From contig NZ_CAKMMG010000004.1 in NCBI RefSeq assembly GCF_927798115.1, positions 62,001 to 126,000 of the forward strand: a stretch of DNA of 64,000 bases, written 5' to 3'. Position 1 is the first letter of the stretch, and every line of letters begins with the position of its first letter. Below are positions 35,327-45,821 of the stretch, in pieces. The notes under the pieces are model-generated. The model saw only the letters and a list, made by a program, of their open reading frames with translations. It made no database searches and was not told the DNA's origin. The DNA comes from Paenibacillus auburnensis. GTDB taxonomy: Bacteria; Bacillota; Bacilli; Paenibacillales; Paenibacillaceae. A program made the translations under genes and the position numbers.

Positions 35327-37156
35327 TCAATTCGTAGTAGTCGCGTCAGGAGATTGTGGAGGAGCACTAATGAGCCTCATCGGACTCACAGAAATATTCA
35401 CCTTCCGGACCCTTGGTAGACTGGATTGCTGATCGGAGTATACATTGTAATTATAAATCACCCGAAAACGCTCTCTTGCCCTTGGGCTGGTAATTTGCGG
35501 CTCTGAGAAGAGCAATTTATCGCCAATTACAGCTCCTGCCGGTTGATTCGCATTTCCTAACACTGCATTTACCGTCAAATCTCCTTTAGAGAAAAATCCG
35601 CCTCTCAGCCAAAAGATCGAACCGACACCATAAAGGTCAGCCTTGTCATCAGTATAAAAAAAAGCGTTCATTTCAGTCGGATCAACATTGGAAAAAGCGT
35701 CAATCCGGTTTACCAGCACCGGACCTTTAGAAATTAGCACTAATTCCTTTTGATCTGTGCCCGTACCTAGGCCACTGATTACTGCATCTTCCACTGTGGT
35801 GCTTCCAAGTACGAACATCGTAGAATCAAAAGATACGTTACCTTTGATTGTCACGTTACCAGTAACCAATATATTCGCTTTAATGGAAACAAAGTCGGGT
35901 TTATTATTGATAATATTTAAGTTACCGTCTATAACCAGCCATTTTGGAGCACTGCCTCTTTTGGCGGTATCGGTAAAAGTTATGCCAGAGTAGTCGATAC
36001 CATCAATCGTAAGATTGCCATCAACCCGGTACGATTGATTCATATTCATAAAGAAACGATGGTACGACAAAAGTTCATTGTTATATTGGACAAGTCTTGT
36101 CTGGTATGCAGCATCGTTCTCCCCGTCGTTCTGTGAAGGCTTAACCGGAGGGGGTATTACCGGCTTTGCACTAATGAGATTGGCTGTCCGCAGCCAAGTA
36201 GTTAGTTCGCTTTTGTTTTTTTTGCCAAGCTGTTTTCGAAGCTCCTCCGCCGCAATAACATTAGCGGGCGAGGTAGCTTCAACCAGTTTGTCATTAAAAG
36301 ATTCTTCCACATTAATCTGTACGAACTTCTTCTGATCTTTTATGTTAACCTTATCCAAATCAATATCCAATATACTCCTAATGGTTTGACCCATATCAGT
36401 ACTTTCAGATAAAATTTCGGGTTCTCCCCCGCTCCCGGCTTGATCGAATGTATGATATTCGATATTTTCAAGCGATTGTACATAAACTTTTCCCGAATTT
36501 GCGGTATCTGTCCCATTAGGTTGGATTTGCGGGAACATTGTCACCTTCGTCAAACTGGAATCCCCGAGGTATGTATACTCGGCTCTGTTAGAGACAATCA
36601 GTTTGTTGCCCGCATATATATTTCCTTTTAACACTGGCGCTCCATTCAGGTAAACATTCTGCTCCGAACCAAAGGCATATTTCAGAAAGTCCGGGTAGCT
36701 GTCGATCGTAATTCTCTGCTGGAGAGTACGCTGAACACCGTTTACCAGTGCAGAGGCCTCTACATCGATGTAATACTGTCTCGTCTGCCCGCCGATATTC
36801 TTATTTTTGTATTCAATGTAGTCAATCATTCCACTGCTGCCGACACCAAGCTCTGTGGAAACATTGAGGCCTTCCTTGTCCAAACCGCGCAGAACATCTT
36901 CAAGCTTATCCGGATTGATATCCGTCATTTTAGCTAACCGTGCTTGGATATAGGCCGTAGACTCATCCAGACCCTTTTGTGCCAAATGCAGGCTCTGGAC
37001 ATCGTTTTCCCTAGTTTCCGTTCGTACTGCTCCGCCGATGGTTGCGCTGAGGACGCCCATCCCAAGGATCGTAAGCAGTAGTACTATAAACATGACCAGT
37101 ACAAGAGCGGAGCCTTCTTCTGAACGAAGCCGCCGGCTTAGCTCTCCAGCACGCAT
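35327..37156 (-). CDS. Large PilX-like minor pilin
   Basis: This 609-residue protein has a type IV pilin-like N-terminus: basic leader MRAGELSRRLRSEEG then SALVLVMFIVLLLTILGMG (residues 16-34). PilX proteins are usually under 200 residues, so it is very large. After a coiled region there is a segment of short repeats (GNLNI, GNVTI, GNVSF, about residues 405-460) suggesting a beta-solenoid. I chose ATG 37156 (AAGGG upstream, just past the end of the preceding gene); ATG 37159 is nearly as good. It is last in the minor pilin operon. Confidence 0.75.
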   Translation of the reverse strand: MRAGELSRRLRSEEGSALVLVMFIVLLLTILGMGVLSATIGGAVRTETRENDVQSLHLAQKGLDESTAYIQARLAKMTDINPDKLEDVLRGLDKEGLNVSTELGVGSSGMIDYIEYKNKNIGGQTRQYYIDVEASALVNGVQRTLQQRITIDSYPDFLKYAFGSEQNVYLNGAPVLKGNIYAGNKLIVSNRAEYTYLGDSSLTKVTMFPQIQPNGTDTANSGKVYVQSLENIEYHTFDQAGSGGEPEILSESTDMGQTIRSILDIDLDKVNIKDQKKFVQINVEESFNDKLVEATSPANVIAAEELRKQLGKKNKSELTTWLRTANLISAKPVIPPPVKPSQNDGENDAAYQTRLVQYNNELLSYHRFFMNMNQSYRVDGNLTIDGIDYSGITFTDTAKRGSAPKWLVIDGNLNIINNKPDFVSIKANILVTGNVTIKGNVSFDSTMFVLGSTTVEDAVISGLGTGTDQKELVLISKGPVLVNRIDAFSNVDPTEMNAFFYTDDKADLYGVGSIFWLRGGFFSKGDLTVNAVLGNANQPAGAVIGDKLLFSEPQITSPRARERFRVIYNYNVYSDQQSSLPRVRKVNISVSPMRLISAPPQSPDATTTN

Positions 37157-37166
37157 CATTTTACCC

Positions 37167-37694
37167 TTAAAAACCAAATTGACTATCCACACTAAGGCCT
37201 TCCCCCTCCAATGCCCCACCATCATGGCTTAACACAAGCTGTATCTGCACCAGTCCTGATTCATACAATGCGTTGGGATTCGGTGTGCTTTCATCTACTT
37301 TAGTGACGGCTATAGTCGACCCCTCCAAAGCGGATTCTAAATGAAGTGCCGCTGTGCTTCCGGGTCCAATCCGTGTTTCGCCGATTACGATATCACTGCC
37401 GTCCACTTGAATTCGTACCGGATCACTATCTGACCTTTGCAGCATTATTCCTGAACTTGTGTTCCTTATCTCCTCCGGTCCGTAAGTATACAGCTCTGTA
37501 ATAATTGAGGACATCACGAGGTCGGCTTCATCACGCAACTTATTCTCAACCGTAATTTTATGATAGCTTTTAAAACCGAACATGGTCACAGATCCGATAA
37601 TACCGGCCACAATTGCAAACAGGCTAATGGCCGCGATCAATTCAATTAAAGTAAAACCGTTTTCGCTTTCTACACCATTAGCGAATTTCTTCAT
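37167..37694 (-). CDS. Minor pilin, PilW-like
   Basis: This 175-residue prepilin has leader MKKFANGVESENG, then FTLIELIAAISLFAIVAGIIG with Glu5. The globular region includes EADLVMSSIITELYTYGPEEI. Its position second in a three-gene operon with a PilV-like and a PilX-like gene is the usual order of minor pilins that prime pilus assembly and present a tip complex. Its start overlaps the end of the previous gene by 17 bases. There is no close length or cysteine marker, so subtype is by context. Confidence 0.82.
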   Translation of the reverse strand: MKKFANGVESENGFTLIELIAAISLFAIVAGIIGSVTMFGFKSYHKITVENKLRDEADLVMSSIITELYTYGPEEIRNTSSGIMLQRSDSDPVRIQVDGSDIVIGETRIGPGSTAALHLESALEGSTIAVTKVDESTPNPNALYESGLVQIQLVLSHDGGALEGEGLSVDSQFGF

Positions 37695-38262
37695 TACTGA
37701 TATATCCCTCCACCTCTACTGGTGCGGACGGGCCGCTCTCAGAATCACGAGTAACCACAACCTTGACCGGAAGCAGATAGTCCCGGATATCCGCTTTATC
37801 TAACTCATCAACCGCCCCATCCTCTGAATCCGATTCCTCTAATAATCCCCTTTGATAAACAACATTGATGCTATAATCAATTCCGTTTACTTTGGGGTGG
37901 AGGACATGGGCCAGCGATTCCGTATTAAAAGCTTGTTGATATGCATTTCCTTCTGGACTACTATCATCATCACATGCATCTATGCGACATACATCGGCAG
38001 AAAGCGAATAATCTTGAGTCACGAAAAACTCCTGCACTTTCTCAAAATCCTGCTTCTCCATATAAAAAAGTGCATTCCGCGCCAGATTGACCATAATTGT
38101 CTTATTCTGGTTCGACTTAGAGTAAGTCAGGGCGTTGGTAAAATAAGAGGTTAGCACCAGTGACACTATCGACAAAATAACGATAGCCGCCAGCACTTCA
38201 ATTAAAGTAAATCCCCCCTCTTCCTTGTTCCATAACGCTTTTTGGTTATCGCTTAAAGGCAT
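37678..38262 (-). CDS. Minor pilin, PilV-like
   Basis: This 194-residue prepilin has a leader ending KEEGG and FTLIEVLAAIVILSIVSLVLTSYF, the classic pilin helix. The C-terminal part has two cysteines close together (VCRIDACDDD) that could form a disulfide. It begins the minor pilin operon, with AAGGAG before ATG 38262. A TATAAT lies upstream. Confidence 0.85.
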   Translation of the reverse strand: MPLSDNQKALWNKEEGGFTLIEVLAAIVILSIVSLVLTSYFTNALTYSKSNQNKTIMVNLARNALFYMEKQDFEKVQEFFVTQDYSLSADVCRIDACDDDSSPEGNAYQQAFNTESLAHVLHPKVNGIDYSINVVYQRGLLEESDSEDGAVDELDKADIRDYLLPVKVVVTRDSESGPSAPVEVEGYISNEEIR

Positions 38263-38339
38263 CCGGTTCGCTCCTTATCCTGTTCTGCCTGTCATAAGTC
38301 CTATTTCCTGCACCGATCTGAATCTTTCTACCTATTCCC

Positions 38340-38345
38340 ATTATA
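38340..38345 (-). promoter_or_regulatory. -10 element of the minor pilin operon
   Basis: TATAAT on the minus strand, 78 bases before the start, with TTGCTG 19 bases upstream of it. The spacing is longer than ideal. Confidence 0.4.
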
Positions 38346-38458
38346 TTCTTTCATTAGTTGCCCCAGCAATCCTATTAGACATAATTATTCTAGAGATTTC
38401 TACTATGTATATCGGTTTCGCGCTGTGCTATCATTTGTGCTAAAAGGAGGATGTATCC

Positions 38459-39244
38459 ATGGCTTTAATAGAATGCAAATTTTATTCCGAAGTGCTCGGA
38501 TTAAGCACCTCAATGACGGTTATTCTGCCGCAGCAGACGACTACGCAAATTGGTCTCAGCAATGTCAAAAGAGGAGATCTTCACCCGACACTCTACCTGC
38601 TGCACGGTTTATCGGATGACGACTCCATCTGGCTGCGCCGGACCTCGATTGAACGGTATGTGGCAGAGCTGGGTATCGCCGTGGTCATGCCGCAGGTGCA
38701 CCGCAGCTTTTATACGGATATGGCGGACGGAGGCAATTACTGGACCTTTATCAGTGAGGAGCTGCCGGCACTCGCACGCTCGTTCTTCCCGCTGTCGCCA
38801 AAACGTGAGGATAACTTCGTAGCCGGTCTCTCCATGGGCGGGTATGGAGCGTTTAAGCTGGGTCTGCGCAAGCCGGAGACTTTCGCTGCTGCGGCAAGCC
38901 TTTCCGGGGCGCTGGATATGGCGCATGATTTCATCAACTGGGAAGACCCTTCCCAAAAGAGCCGGGAGTATGAGCTTATTTTCGGGAAAGAGGATATCGA
39001 CGGTACTCCCAATGATCTACTGTGGTTGCTCAAGGAAGTGGACCGCTCCAAGGGGCCTAAACCGCTTCTCTATCAGTGCTGCGGCACGGAGGATTTCCTG
39101 TATGAGAATAATCAGAACTTCCGCAAAGCCTGTGCCAAGACTTCACTGTCTCTAACCTATGAAGAAGGTCCGGGCGCACATGAGTGGGGCTACTGGGATA
39201 CCAAAATCCAAGATGTACTGAAATGGCTGCCGCTAGGTAAATAA
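38459..39244 (+). CDS. Alpha/beta-hydrolase esterase (tributyrin esterase / esterase D type)
   Basis: This 261-residue enzyme has the nucleophile elbow GLSMGGYG (Ser near residue 124), an acidic residue near GTEDF and the catalytic His in AHEWGYWD near residue 241. [19 protein letters not shown] is the oxyanion region. The family (PF00756) includes acetyl esterases and S-formylglutathione hydrolases; the particular substrate is unknown. AAAGGAGG precedes ATG 38459. It stands alone, between the minor pilins and argH. Confidence 0.88.
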   Translation: MALIECKFYSEVLGLSTSMTVILPQQTTTQIGLSNVKRGDLHPTLYLLHGLSDDDSIWLRRTSIERYVAELGIAVVMPQVHRSFYTDMADGGNYWTFISEELPALARSFFPLSPKREDNFVAGLSMGGYGAFKLGLRKPETFAAAASLSGALDMAHDFINWEDPSQKSREYELIFGKEDIDGTPNDLLWLLKEVDRSKGPKPLLYQCCGTEDFLYENNQNFRKACAKTSLSLTYEEGPGAHEWGYWDTKIQDVLKWLPLGK

Positions 39245-39258
39245 TCAGGCCGTTGCTG

Positions 39259-39307
39259 TAAAAAAGAGACTGTCCTTCCCGTAACCGATACGGTGAGGAC
39301 AGTCTTT
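39259..39307. terminator. Bidirectional terminator
   Basis: AAAGAGACTGTCC and GGACAGTCTTT flank a small loop between the esterase gene and the convergent argH. T runs are present on both strands. Confidence 0.8.
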
Positions 39308-39344
39308 GGTTTAGGTCATGCTTAATGAAGATCAGCCTGACTGT

Positions 39345-40760
39345 TTATTCGGCACTGCTAGTATGCTGCGCTACCCATTTACCTGCTTCCTGCAGAGAAG
39401 CTTCAGCCCGTTCAATCGCCGCTTTAACCTGTACAGTGGCTGTGCCGCCGTAGACGTTACGGGCGTTCACTACAGCCTCAGGCTGCAGAACAGCATAAAT
39501 CTGGTCATCGAATAGCGGTGAGAACTGCTTGAATTCATCCAGTGTCAGATCGAGTAGGAATTTACCTTCATTGATACAATACAGCACGGTTTTGCCGATC
39601 ACCTCATGAGCCTGGCGGAAAGGGAGTCCCTTGCCGACCAGGAAGTCAGCGATATCGGTCGCATTGGAGAAGTCGGTATTAACCGCTTCACGCATCCGGG
39701 TTTTGTTCACCTTCATGGTGGAGATCATCGGTGCGAACAGCTGCAGCGCACCTGTCAGCGTGGCTACTGTATCAAACATGCCCTCTTTGTCTTCCTGCAT
39801 ATCCTTATTGTAAGCCAGCGGCAGCGATTTGAGAACGGTCAAGAGACCGATCAGATTGCCGTAGACACGGCCTGTTTTGCCGCGCACCAGTTCCGGTACG
39901 TCCGGGTTCTTCTTCTGCGGCATGATGCTGCTGCCGGTACAGAACGCATCATCAAGCTCTACGAAGCTGAATTCCGTGCTGCTCCACAGCACGAGCTCTT
40001 CGCTCAGCCGGGACAGGTGGGTCATAATAAGGGCTGCGTTCGCCAGGAATTCAACAATGAAGTCGCGGTCGCTGACTGCATCAAGACTATTCTCATACAC
40101 GCTATCAAAACCAAGCTGCTCTGCCACAAAATGACGGTCAATCGGGAACGTCGTTCCGGCAAGCGCCCCGGCACCCAGCGGCAGCACATTGATCCGCTTG
40201 TAGCTGTCCGTCAGGCGCTCCGCATCGCGGCGGAACATGGACACGTAAGCCAGCAGGTGATGGGCGAACAGGATCGGCTGTGCGCGCTGCAAATGTGTGT
40301 ATCCCGGCACAATCGTCTCCACATTATCCTTCGCCTGTTCAATCAGGGCTTCCTGCAGTTCATGCAGCAGACCTACGAACTCCACTACCCGGTTCCGGAG
40401 ATACAAATGCATGTCTGTCGCTACCTGATCGTTACGGCTGCGCCCTGTATGCAGCTTGCCCCCGACCGGACCGACTTCCCCGATCAGATTCTTTTCGATA
40501 TTCATATGAATATCTTCGTCCGCTACAGAGAACTCAATCTCGCCTGCCCGCACCTTATCCAGTACCTTGTTCAGCCCGGCCTTGATGGTTTCGACATCCT
40601 CCTGCGGCAGAATACCGCATTTGCCCAGCATCGTCACATGGGCCAGACTGCCCTGCACATCCTCTTCGGCCAGTGCCTTATCAAATCCGATGGATGCTGT
40701 GTATTCCTCCACCAGCTTGTTTGTTCCTTTGGTAAACCGTCCGCCCCAAAGCTTGCTCAC
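39345..40760 (-). CDS. argH: Argininosuccinate lyase
   Basis: This 471-residue enzyme catalyses the last step of arginine synthesis, splitting argininosuccinate to arginine and fumarate. The fumarase-superfamily signature [11 protein letters not shown] carries the catalytic serine, and GRSRNDQ and [10 protein letters not shown] are the other conserved boxes. The start is GTG 40760 after AGGAGG. It lies 119 bases after argG, with a hairpin between. Confidence 0.98.
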   Translation of the reverse strand: MSKLWGGRFTKGTNKLVEEYTASIGFDKALAEEDVQGSLAHVTMLGKCGILPQEDVETIKAGLNKVLDKVRAGEIEFSVADEDIHMNIEKNLIGEVGPVGGKLHTGRSRNDQVATDMHLYLRNRVVEFVGLLHELQEALIEQAKDNVETIVPGYTHLQRAQPILFAHHLLAYVSMFRRDAERLTDSYKRINVLPLGAGALAGTTFPIDRHFVAEQLGFDSVYENSLDAVSDRDFIVEFLANAALIMTHLSRLSEELVLWSSTEFSFVELDDAFCTGSSIMPQKKNPDVPELVRGKTGRVYGNLIGLLTVLKSLPLAYNKDMQEDKEGMFDTVATLTGALQLFAPMISTMKVNKTRMREAVNTDFSNATDIADFLVGKGLPFRQAHEVIGKTVLYCINEGKFLLDLTLDEFKQFSPLFDDQIYAVLQPEAVVNARNVYGGTATVQVKAAIERAEASLQEAGKWVAQHTSSAE

Positions 40761-40787
40761 CTGTTATGTCCTCCTCTGATGGACGAT

Positions 40788-40826
40788 AGAAGGGCCGCTC
40801 CTGTCCTGACGGAGGAACGGCCTTCT
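40788..40826 (-). other. Hairpin between argG and argH
   Basis: AGAAGG-GCCG-CTCC pairs with GGAG-CGGCC-TTCT in an imperfect stem. There is no T run, so it may protect mRNA or cause partial termination rather than end the transcript. Confidence 0.5.
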
Positions 40827-40879
40827 AGTGTCCGCTTATATGATATGCTGCTATAAAACCGTCGAGCGGCTAAAATAAT

Positions 40880-42115
40880 CTACTTATTCGATTCCGCCAC
40901 ACCGGCAGATACCTTCAAACGCAGTGCATTCAGGCGGATAAAGCCTGTTGCATCCCCCTGGTCATAGGCCTGAGTCGGATCTGCTTCCATTGTAGCGATA
41001 TCCGGGTTGTACAGGCTGACAGGAGATTTCACGCCGGCACCGATAATGTTGCCTTTGTACAGCTTCACGCGCACCGTACCGGTTACGTTCTTCTGGCTCT
41101 CGTTCACCAGGGCCTGCAGCGCAAGACGCTCAGGAGCGAACCAGAAACCGTTATATACCAACGTACTGTAACGGGTAATCAGGCTGTCACGCAGGTTCAT
41201 CACTTCACGGTCCATCGTGATGGATTCCATTTTGCGGTGAGCGGTGAACAGGATGGTTCCTCCTGGAGTCTCGTACACGCCGCGGCTCTTCATGCCGACA
41301 AAACGGTTCTCAACCATGTCTACGCGTCCGATACCGTGCTTGCCGCCCAGCTCATTCAGCTTCTCCATCACCTGCAGCGGAGTCAACGCTTCACCGTTCA
41401 GCGCCACACAGTTACCTTTCAGGAAGTCAAGCTCCAGGTATTCCGCTTCATCCGGAGCATCCTCCGGAGCATTACTGAGCAGGAACATCTCCTTGTTCTC
41501 CGGCGCGCTTGGATCAAACCACGGATCTTCCAGTACGCCGCTCTCATAACTGATGTGCAGCAGATTGCGGTCCATCGAATACGGCTTCGCTGCCGATGCC
41601 TGCACCGGAATGCCATTGGCTTCAGCGTAGGCAATCATTTCCGCACGGCCCGGGAACTGGTTGCGGAACTCTTCCAGCCGCCAAGGTGCAATCACCTTGA
41701 CGCTTGGCGACAATGCTGCCGCATTCAGCTCGAAGCGGACCTGGTCATTCCCTTTGCCGGTTGCGCCATGGGCAATCGCTGTAGCGCCTTCGGCGATGGC
41801 AATGTCCACCATGCGCTTAGCGATCAGCGGACGGGCAATACTTGTTCCAAGCAGATATTGTCCTTCATACAGCGCACCCGACTGGAACATCGGATAGATG
41901 AAGTCATTCGCGAACTCGTCGCGCAAATCGTCGATGTAGACCTTCGATGCGCCGGTTGCCAGCGCTTTTTCCTCTAGGCCGTCAAGCTCTTCCTTCTGGC
42001 CGATATCGGCGGTGAATGCAATAATCTCCGCATCATAGGTTTCTTTGAGCCATTTCAGGATGACTGAGGTATCCAGTCCGCCGGAATAGGCGAGTACGAT
42101 TTTTTCTTTTGCCAT
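40880..42115 (-). CDS. argG: Argininosuccinate synthase
   Basis: This 411-residue enzyme joins citrulline and aspartate using ATP. The PP-loop [20 protein letters not shown] and EGRYS-like nucleotide and substrate sites are in the usual order. It is the upstream member of argG-argH. Upstream lies a repeat-rich 513-base gap from argF, so argGH probably has its own promoter. Confidence 0.98.
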   Translation of the reverse strand: MAKEKIVLAYSGGLDTSVILKWLKETYDAEIIAFTADIGQKEELDGLEEKALATGASKVYIDDLRDEFANDFIYPMFQSGALYEGQYLLGTSIARPLIAKRMVDIAIAEGATAIAHGATGKGNDQVRFELNAAALSPSVKVIAPWRLEEFRNQFPGRAEMIAYAEANGIPVQASAAKPYSMDRNLLHISYESGVLEDPWFDPSAPENKEMFLLSNAPEDAPDEAEYLELDFLKGNCVALNGEALTPLQVMEKLNELGGKHGIGRVDMVENRFVGMKSRGVYETPGGTILFTAHRKMESITMDREVMNLRDSLITRYSTLVYNGFWFAPERLALQALVNESQKNVTGTVRVKLYKGNIIGAGVKSPVSLYNPDIATMEADPTQAYDQGDATGFIRLNALRLKVSAGVAESNK

Positions 42116-42205
42116 GGGGGTGCAACTTCCTTTCGGTGTGGGGGTATAGGATCAACATTGATAAAAAGAGTATAGCTCCGGTGCTCCGACGCAGGCTGCG
42201 TGAAG

Positions 42206-42317
42206 GTTTGGACTTCCGGCCGCTGTTATAATCGGATTTCTATGATTTAAGCCCGCAGACGGCGGGGGAAATCCGATTATAAAGGCGGACGCTGCCGCTC
42301 CTCCAGTTCCAAACTTC
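42206..42317. repeat. Structured intergenic repeat, copy A
   Basis: The left conserved block (GTTTGGACTTCCGGCCGCTG) and the right block (AAAGGCGGACGCTGCCGCTC then CTCCAGTTCCAAACTTC) enclose a perfect 14-bp inverted repeat, arms at 42227-42240 and 42268-42281 (TATAATCGGATTTC and its complement). The outer ends GTTTGG/CCAAAC also pair. Copy B near 50.5 kb has the same frame with a different but still perfectly paired inner stem. Confidence 0.85.
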
Positions 42318-42400
42318 ACTCCGCTGCTTAGCACTGGATCAACAACTTTAAAAGCCAAGTTCATCCTATATAGTGTTTTATATAGTATAAGACCAGACAT

Positions 42401-42587
42401 ATTAGTCGGAATTACTCCACCTAAATCCAGGTTTGACCGTCATATCTACGTTATAGGGGAATTTCTCCACTTATTTCCGTTTACATACCCCTTTGGTGTT
42501 ACTTTCCGAAAAATTAAGTGGAGATTATCCAACTAGAATTTCAGTATAGGTGTATGAGAGGAAATTAAGCGGATAAATTCCAACTAA
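42401..42587. repeat. Four-copy quasi-palindromic repeat cluster
   Basis: Four 28-bp units, consensus about TTAGTYGGAATTTMTCC then RCYTAAWTTCC, lie at 42401-42428 and 42451-42478 (direct) and 42509-42536 and 42560-42587 (inverted). Pairs are spaced 50 and 51 bases, so the whole is a 187-bp imperfect palindrome. It lies in the argF-argG gap, next to copy A of the structured repeat. Confidence 0.75.
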
Positions 42588-42628
42588 ATAGAATTAGATA
42601 AGTATCAGAAAAAGAAGCAGATCTCAGC

Positions 42629-43597
42629 TTAGCCCATCAACGCAGCCATCAGCGCTTTTTGCGCATGGAGGCGGTTCTCAGCCTGGTCGAAGATGACCGA
42701 GTTCGGGCCGTCGATCACTCCCGTGCTGACCTCTTCCTCGCGGTGGGCCGGCAGACAGTGCAGGAACAGGTAGTCGCTCTTCGCGCCTTTTACCAGTTCT
42801 TCATTAACCTGATAGTCCTTGAATGCTGCTTCACGCGCCAGCTGCTCGGCTTCAAAGCCCATGCTCGCCCATACATCTGTGTAGATAACGTCAGCATCCT
42901 GCACCGCTTCCTGCGGACTGCGGGTAATCACGATGTTCGCACCGGTCTCCTTGCCAATCTCGCGTGCCTCGGCAACTACTGCAGCGTCAGGCTCGTAGCC
43001 TTCCGGTCCGGCAATCGAGACATGTACGCCCAGCTTGGCTCCGCCGATCAGCAGGGAATGCGCCATGTTGTTGCCGTCGCCGATGTAGGCGAGCTTGAGG
43101 CCTTTAAGCTTGCCTTTATGCTCATAGACCGTCTGGTAGTCGGCAAGCACCTGGCAGGGATGCGCCAGATCGCTTAGTCCGTTGATTACAGGAATCGAAG
43201 CGAAGCGGGCCAGCTCCTCCACCTTATCATGACCGAAGGTACGGATCATGATGCCGTCAAGGTAACGGGACATAACCTGTGCTGTGTCGCCAACCGTTTC
43301 TCCGCGTCCAAGCTGGATGTCATTTTTGCTGAGGAACAGCGCATGACCGCCAAGCTGAAACATTCCGACCTCGAAGGATACGCGTGTGCGGGTCGAGGAT
43401 TTTTCAAAAATAAGTCCTATCGTCTTACCCTTCAGCGGCTGGTAGACCTCACCGTTCTTTTGCTTCTGCTTCAGCTCAATAGCCAGATCAATCAGATACG
43501 TGATTTCCTCCGGACTATAGTCGTTCAGCTCCAGCAAATCACGGCCTTTGAGCTGCTGTGCGATAGTCGCCTTATCGCTTTGTACTCCCTGGCTCAT
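42629..43597 (-). CDS. argF: Ornithine carbamoyltransferase
   Basis: This 322-residue enzyme makes citrulline from ornithine and carbamoyl phosphate. The carbamoyl phosphate motif STRTR, HPCQ and the ornithine motif HCLPAHR are intact. It overlaps argD by four bases and closes the argCJBDF run. I see no terminator directly after it, only the repeat region. The start is ATG 43597 with GGGGAGG upstream. Confidence 0.98.
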   Translation of the reverse strand: MSQGVQSDKATIAQQLKGRDLLELNDYSPEEITYLIDLAIELKQKQKNGEVYQPLKGKTIGLIFEKSSTRTRVSFEVGMFQLGGHALFLSKNDIQLGRGETVGDTAQVMSRYLDGIMIRTFGHDKVEELARFASIPVINGLSDLAHPCQVLADYQTVYEHKGKLKGLKLAYIGDGNNMAHSLLIGGAKLGVHVSIAGPEGYEPDAAVVAEAREIGKETGANIVITRSPQEAVQDADVIYTDVWASMGFEAEQLAREAAFKDYQVNEELVKGAKSDYLFLHCLPAHREEEVSTGVIDGPNSVIFDQAENRLHAQKALMAALMG

Positions 43598-44880
43598 GAA
43601 TGTGCCTCCCCGTTTCCTTTGTTAGCATAAGTATGAATGAGCTGGACAAGAATGTCCACCGCCTGGTGGATCTCATCCTTACTCACATATAGATTAGGCA
43701 GCAGCCGGATCACGTTCGGTCCAGCCTGCACGAATAACAGTCCCTGCTTCTGTCCGGCCAGTACAATATCCCCTACCGGCTCTGTACACTCGATCCCGAT
43801 CAAGAGGCCTTTGCCCCGGATTTCCTTCACAAAAGGCGTATCCGCCAGCTGCTCTCTCAGCAGTCCGCGCAGATACTCGCCCATCTCCTCGGCACGCTGC
43901 GGCAGCTCGTCTTCCAGCATCGTCTCGATCGTCGCTTCCATCACTGCTGCAGCCAGCGGCGTTCCGCCGAAGGTGCTGGCGTGGCTGCCCGGGCTGAATG
44001 CTTCGCGCAGATATCCTTTGCCGAGCATTACGCCTGCCGGGAATCCGCTGGCTACCCCTTTGGCCAAGGTGAAGATATCCGGCTCAATGCCGTAATGCTG
44101 ATGCGCAAACAACTTGCCTGTGCGGCCCATGCCGGTTTGCACTTCATCCACAATCAGCAGCAGGCCGTGCTCTTGGCAGAGCTCGACTACAGCATCCAGG
44201 AATTCCTGCTGGACTTCCAGCACGCCGCCTTCAGCCAGGATCATCTCCAGCATGATCGCTGCAGTATTCTCCGTAATGGCTGCTTTCAATGCCGGCAGAT
44301 CGTGCAAAGGTACGGTCTTGAAGCCCTCAGGAAGCGGCAGAAAGCCTTCCTTGACCTTTTGCTGCCCGGTCGCCGTCAGCGTAGCCAAGGTACGTCCATG
44401 GAAGGACTGCTCAAATGTAATGATTTCATAGCGGCCCGTTCCCTTCACCTTCTGGTGATAACGGCGCGCCAGCTTAATCGCGGCTTCATTCGCCTCTGCC
44501 CCGCTGTTGCAAAAGAACACCTGATCCGCACAGCTGTTGCCCGTAAGCAGCGCAGCCACCCGGTCCTGCCCCGGAATATGGAACAGGTTCGATACATGCC
44601 ACAGCGTATCAATCTGCGCCTTCAGCTTCGCGCCGACCTTCTCGGGAGCATGCCCCAGACTCGTCACAGCGAGTCCGCACATGAAGTCGAGGTACTTGTT
44701 GCCCTGATCATCCCAGACCCAGCTGCCTTTGCCCTTGACCAGACTCAGATCATATCTGGCATAGGACGGGAATACCGCACTCAGCTTGGCAGGAGCAGCC
44801 TCCTTAGCCTCCGGTTGCACTGAACGGTTATCCGCCGCCCCTGTCAAAGAATCCTTTTCCGCTTGTGTTAGCTCACTCAT
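43594..44880 (-). CDS. argD: Acetylornithine aminotransferase
   Basis: This 428-residue PLP enzyme of class III makes N-acetylornithine. The lysine is in [16 protein letters not shown] and the aspartate in [29 protein letters not shown] binds the cofactor phosphate. An extra 30-residue Ala/Glu-rich head precedes the usual start. It follows argB by 97 bases. Confidence 0.96.
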   Translation of the reverse strand: MSELTQAEKDSLTGAADNRSVQPEAKEAAPAKLSAVFPSYARYDLSLVKGKGSWVWDDQGNKYLDFMCGLAVTSLGHAPEKVGAKLKAQIDTLWHVSNLFHIPGQDRVAALLTGNSCADQVFFCNSGAEANEAAIKLARRYHQKVKGTGRYEIITFEQSFHGRTLATLTATGQQKVKEGFLPLPEGFKTVPLHDLPALKAAITENTAAIMLEMILAEGGVLEVQQEFLDAVVELCQEHGLLLIVDEVQTGMGRTGKLFAHQHYGIEPDIFTLAKGVASGFPAGVMLGKGYLREAFSPGSHASTFGGTPLAAAVMEATIETMLEDELPQRAEEMGEYLRGLLREQLADTPFVKEIRGKGLLIGIECTEPVGDIVLAGQKQGLLFVQAGPNVIRLLPNLYVSKDEIHQAVDILVQLIHTYANKGNGEAHS

Positions 44881-44977
44881 TCTTAGTCACTCTCCCACCA
44901 TGCTGCTTCCGGTAAACCGGCAGCGCTCTAATTTTGATAATACCGCCATCCGACTTGTCTCGCCTTATCTTAACAAA

Positions 44978-45781
44978 CTATGAACGGATAATTCTCGTGC
45001 CCAGCTTCTCCCCGCGCAGCACGCGGCTTAGTACCTGGGGCTCCTTGCCGTCTACGATAACCACTTCGGACACGCTGCCCTGGATGCAGTCCATAGCGGC
45101 ACGCACTTTTGGAATCATCCCGCCGTAAATTTCGCCGCTGGCAATCAGTTCTTCGATCTCTGTCACTGTCACCGACGGAAGCACGACCTTCTGACCATCA
45201 ATAGTCCGCATAACTCCCGGAACATCCGTAACCACAATCATGGAAGGCGACTCTACAAAAGAAGCCACCGCCCCTGCCGCCGTATCCGCATTAATATTGT
45301 AACGCTGCCCCCCGGCATCTACACCTATAGGTGCAATCACCGGGATATAGCCGAGTGCGAGAATGCCCTTTATGATCTCCGCTTTAACCTCGGTGACCTC
45401 TCCGACCTGTCCTACTTCATCGCTGTTGGCTACGGGCCGCGCTGTAATCAGATTACCGTCAACACCGGACAAGCCGAGGGCCTGCCCGCCACTTCCCTGG
45501 ATTCTTCGGACAATTGCCTTATTGATGCTTCCCGCGAGCGTCATCTCTACTACATCCAGCACTTCTTCTGTCGTCACCCGCAGGCCGTTCACAAAGCTGC
45601 TCTCAATCCCAAGCTTCGCCAGATTGCCGGAAATCGCCGGCCCGCCGCCGTGAACGATAACAGGCTGAACCCCGCCGCCCTGCAGCTCTCTTAAATCCAC
45701 GAAAAAAGAATCAGGCAGTGCAGCCAGCGTGCTCCCGCCGCATTTCATCACGAACAGCTTCTCAATCTTTTGATCCGTCAT
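44978..45781 (-). CDS. argB: Acetylglutamate kinase
   Basis: This 267-residue kinase of the amino-acid kinase fold phosphorylates N-acetylglutamate. The N-terminal MKCGGS-like lysine motif, VIVHGGGP and the nucleotide region (NINADTAAGAVA) are as expected. It lacks the N-terminal helix that marks arginine-inhibited hexameric forms, so feedback may act elsewhere (inference). The start is ATG 45781 after AAGGAGGG. Confidence 0.97.
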   Translation of the reverse strand: MTDQKIEKLFVMKCGGSTLAALPDSFFVDLRELQGGGVQPVIVHGGGPAISGNLAKLGIESSFVNGLRVTTEEVLDVVEMTLAGSINKAIVRRIQGSGGQALGLSGVDGNLITARPVANSDEVGQVGEVTEVKAEIIKGILALGYIPVIAPIGVDAGGQRYNINADTAAGAVASFVESPSMIVVTDVPGVMRTIDGQKVVLPSVTVTEIEELIASGEIYGGMIPKVRAAMDCIQGSVSEVVIVDGKEPQVLSRVLRGEKLGTRIIRS

Positions 45782-45821
45782 TATCTCGGTACCCTCCTTA
45801 TAGACTTATGCCAGCTGCCCA

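Larger units (their letters stand above)
42116..42628. other. Repeat-rich gap between argF and argG
   Basis: These 513 bases hold no gene. They contain a structured 110-bp repeat (42206-42317) and a four-unit quasi-palindrome (42401-42587), each annotated separately. No clear promoter for argG was recognised inside them. Confidence 0.7.

Noticed and set aside
39606..40856. 416-residue open frame antisense to argH
   Set aside because: It is a shadow of argH; the real gene has all lyase motifs and a proper start.
42401..42587. Possible CRISPR array
   Set aside because: Units alternate in orientation and there are only four, so this is a palindromic repeat cluster rather than an array.
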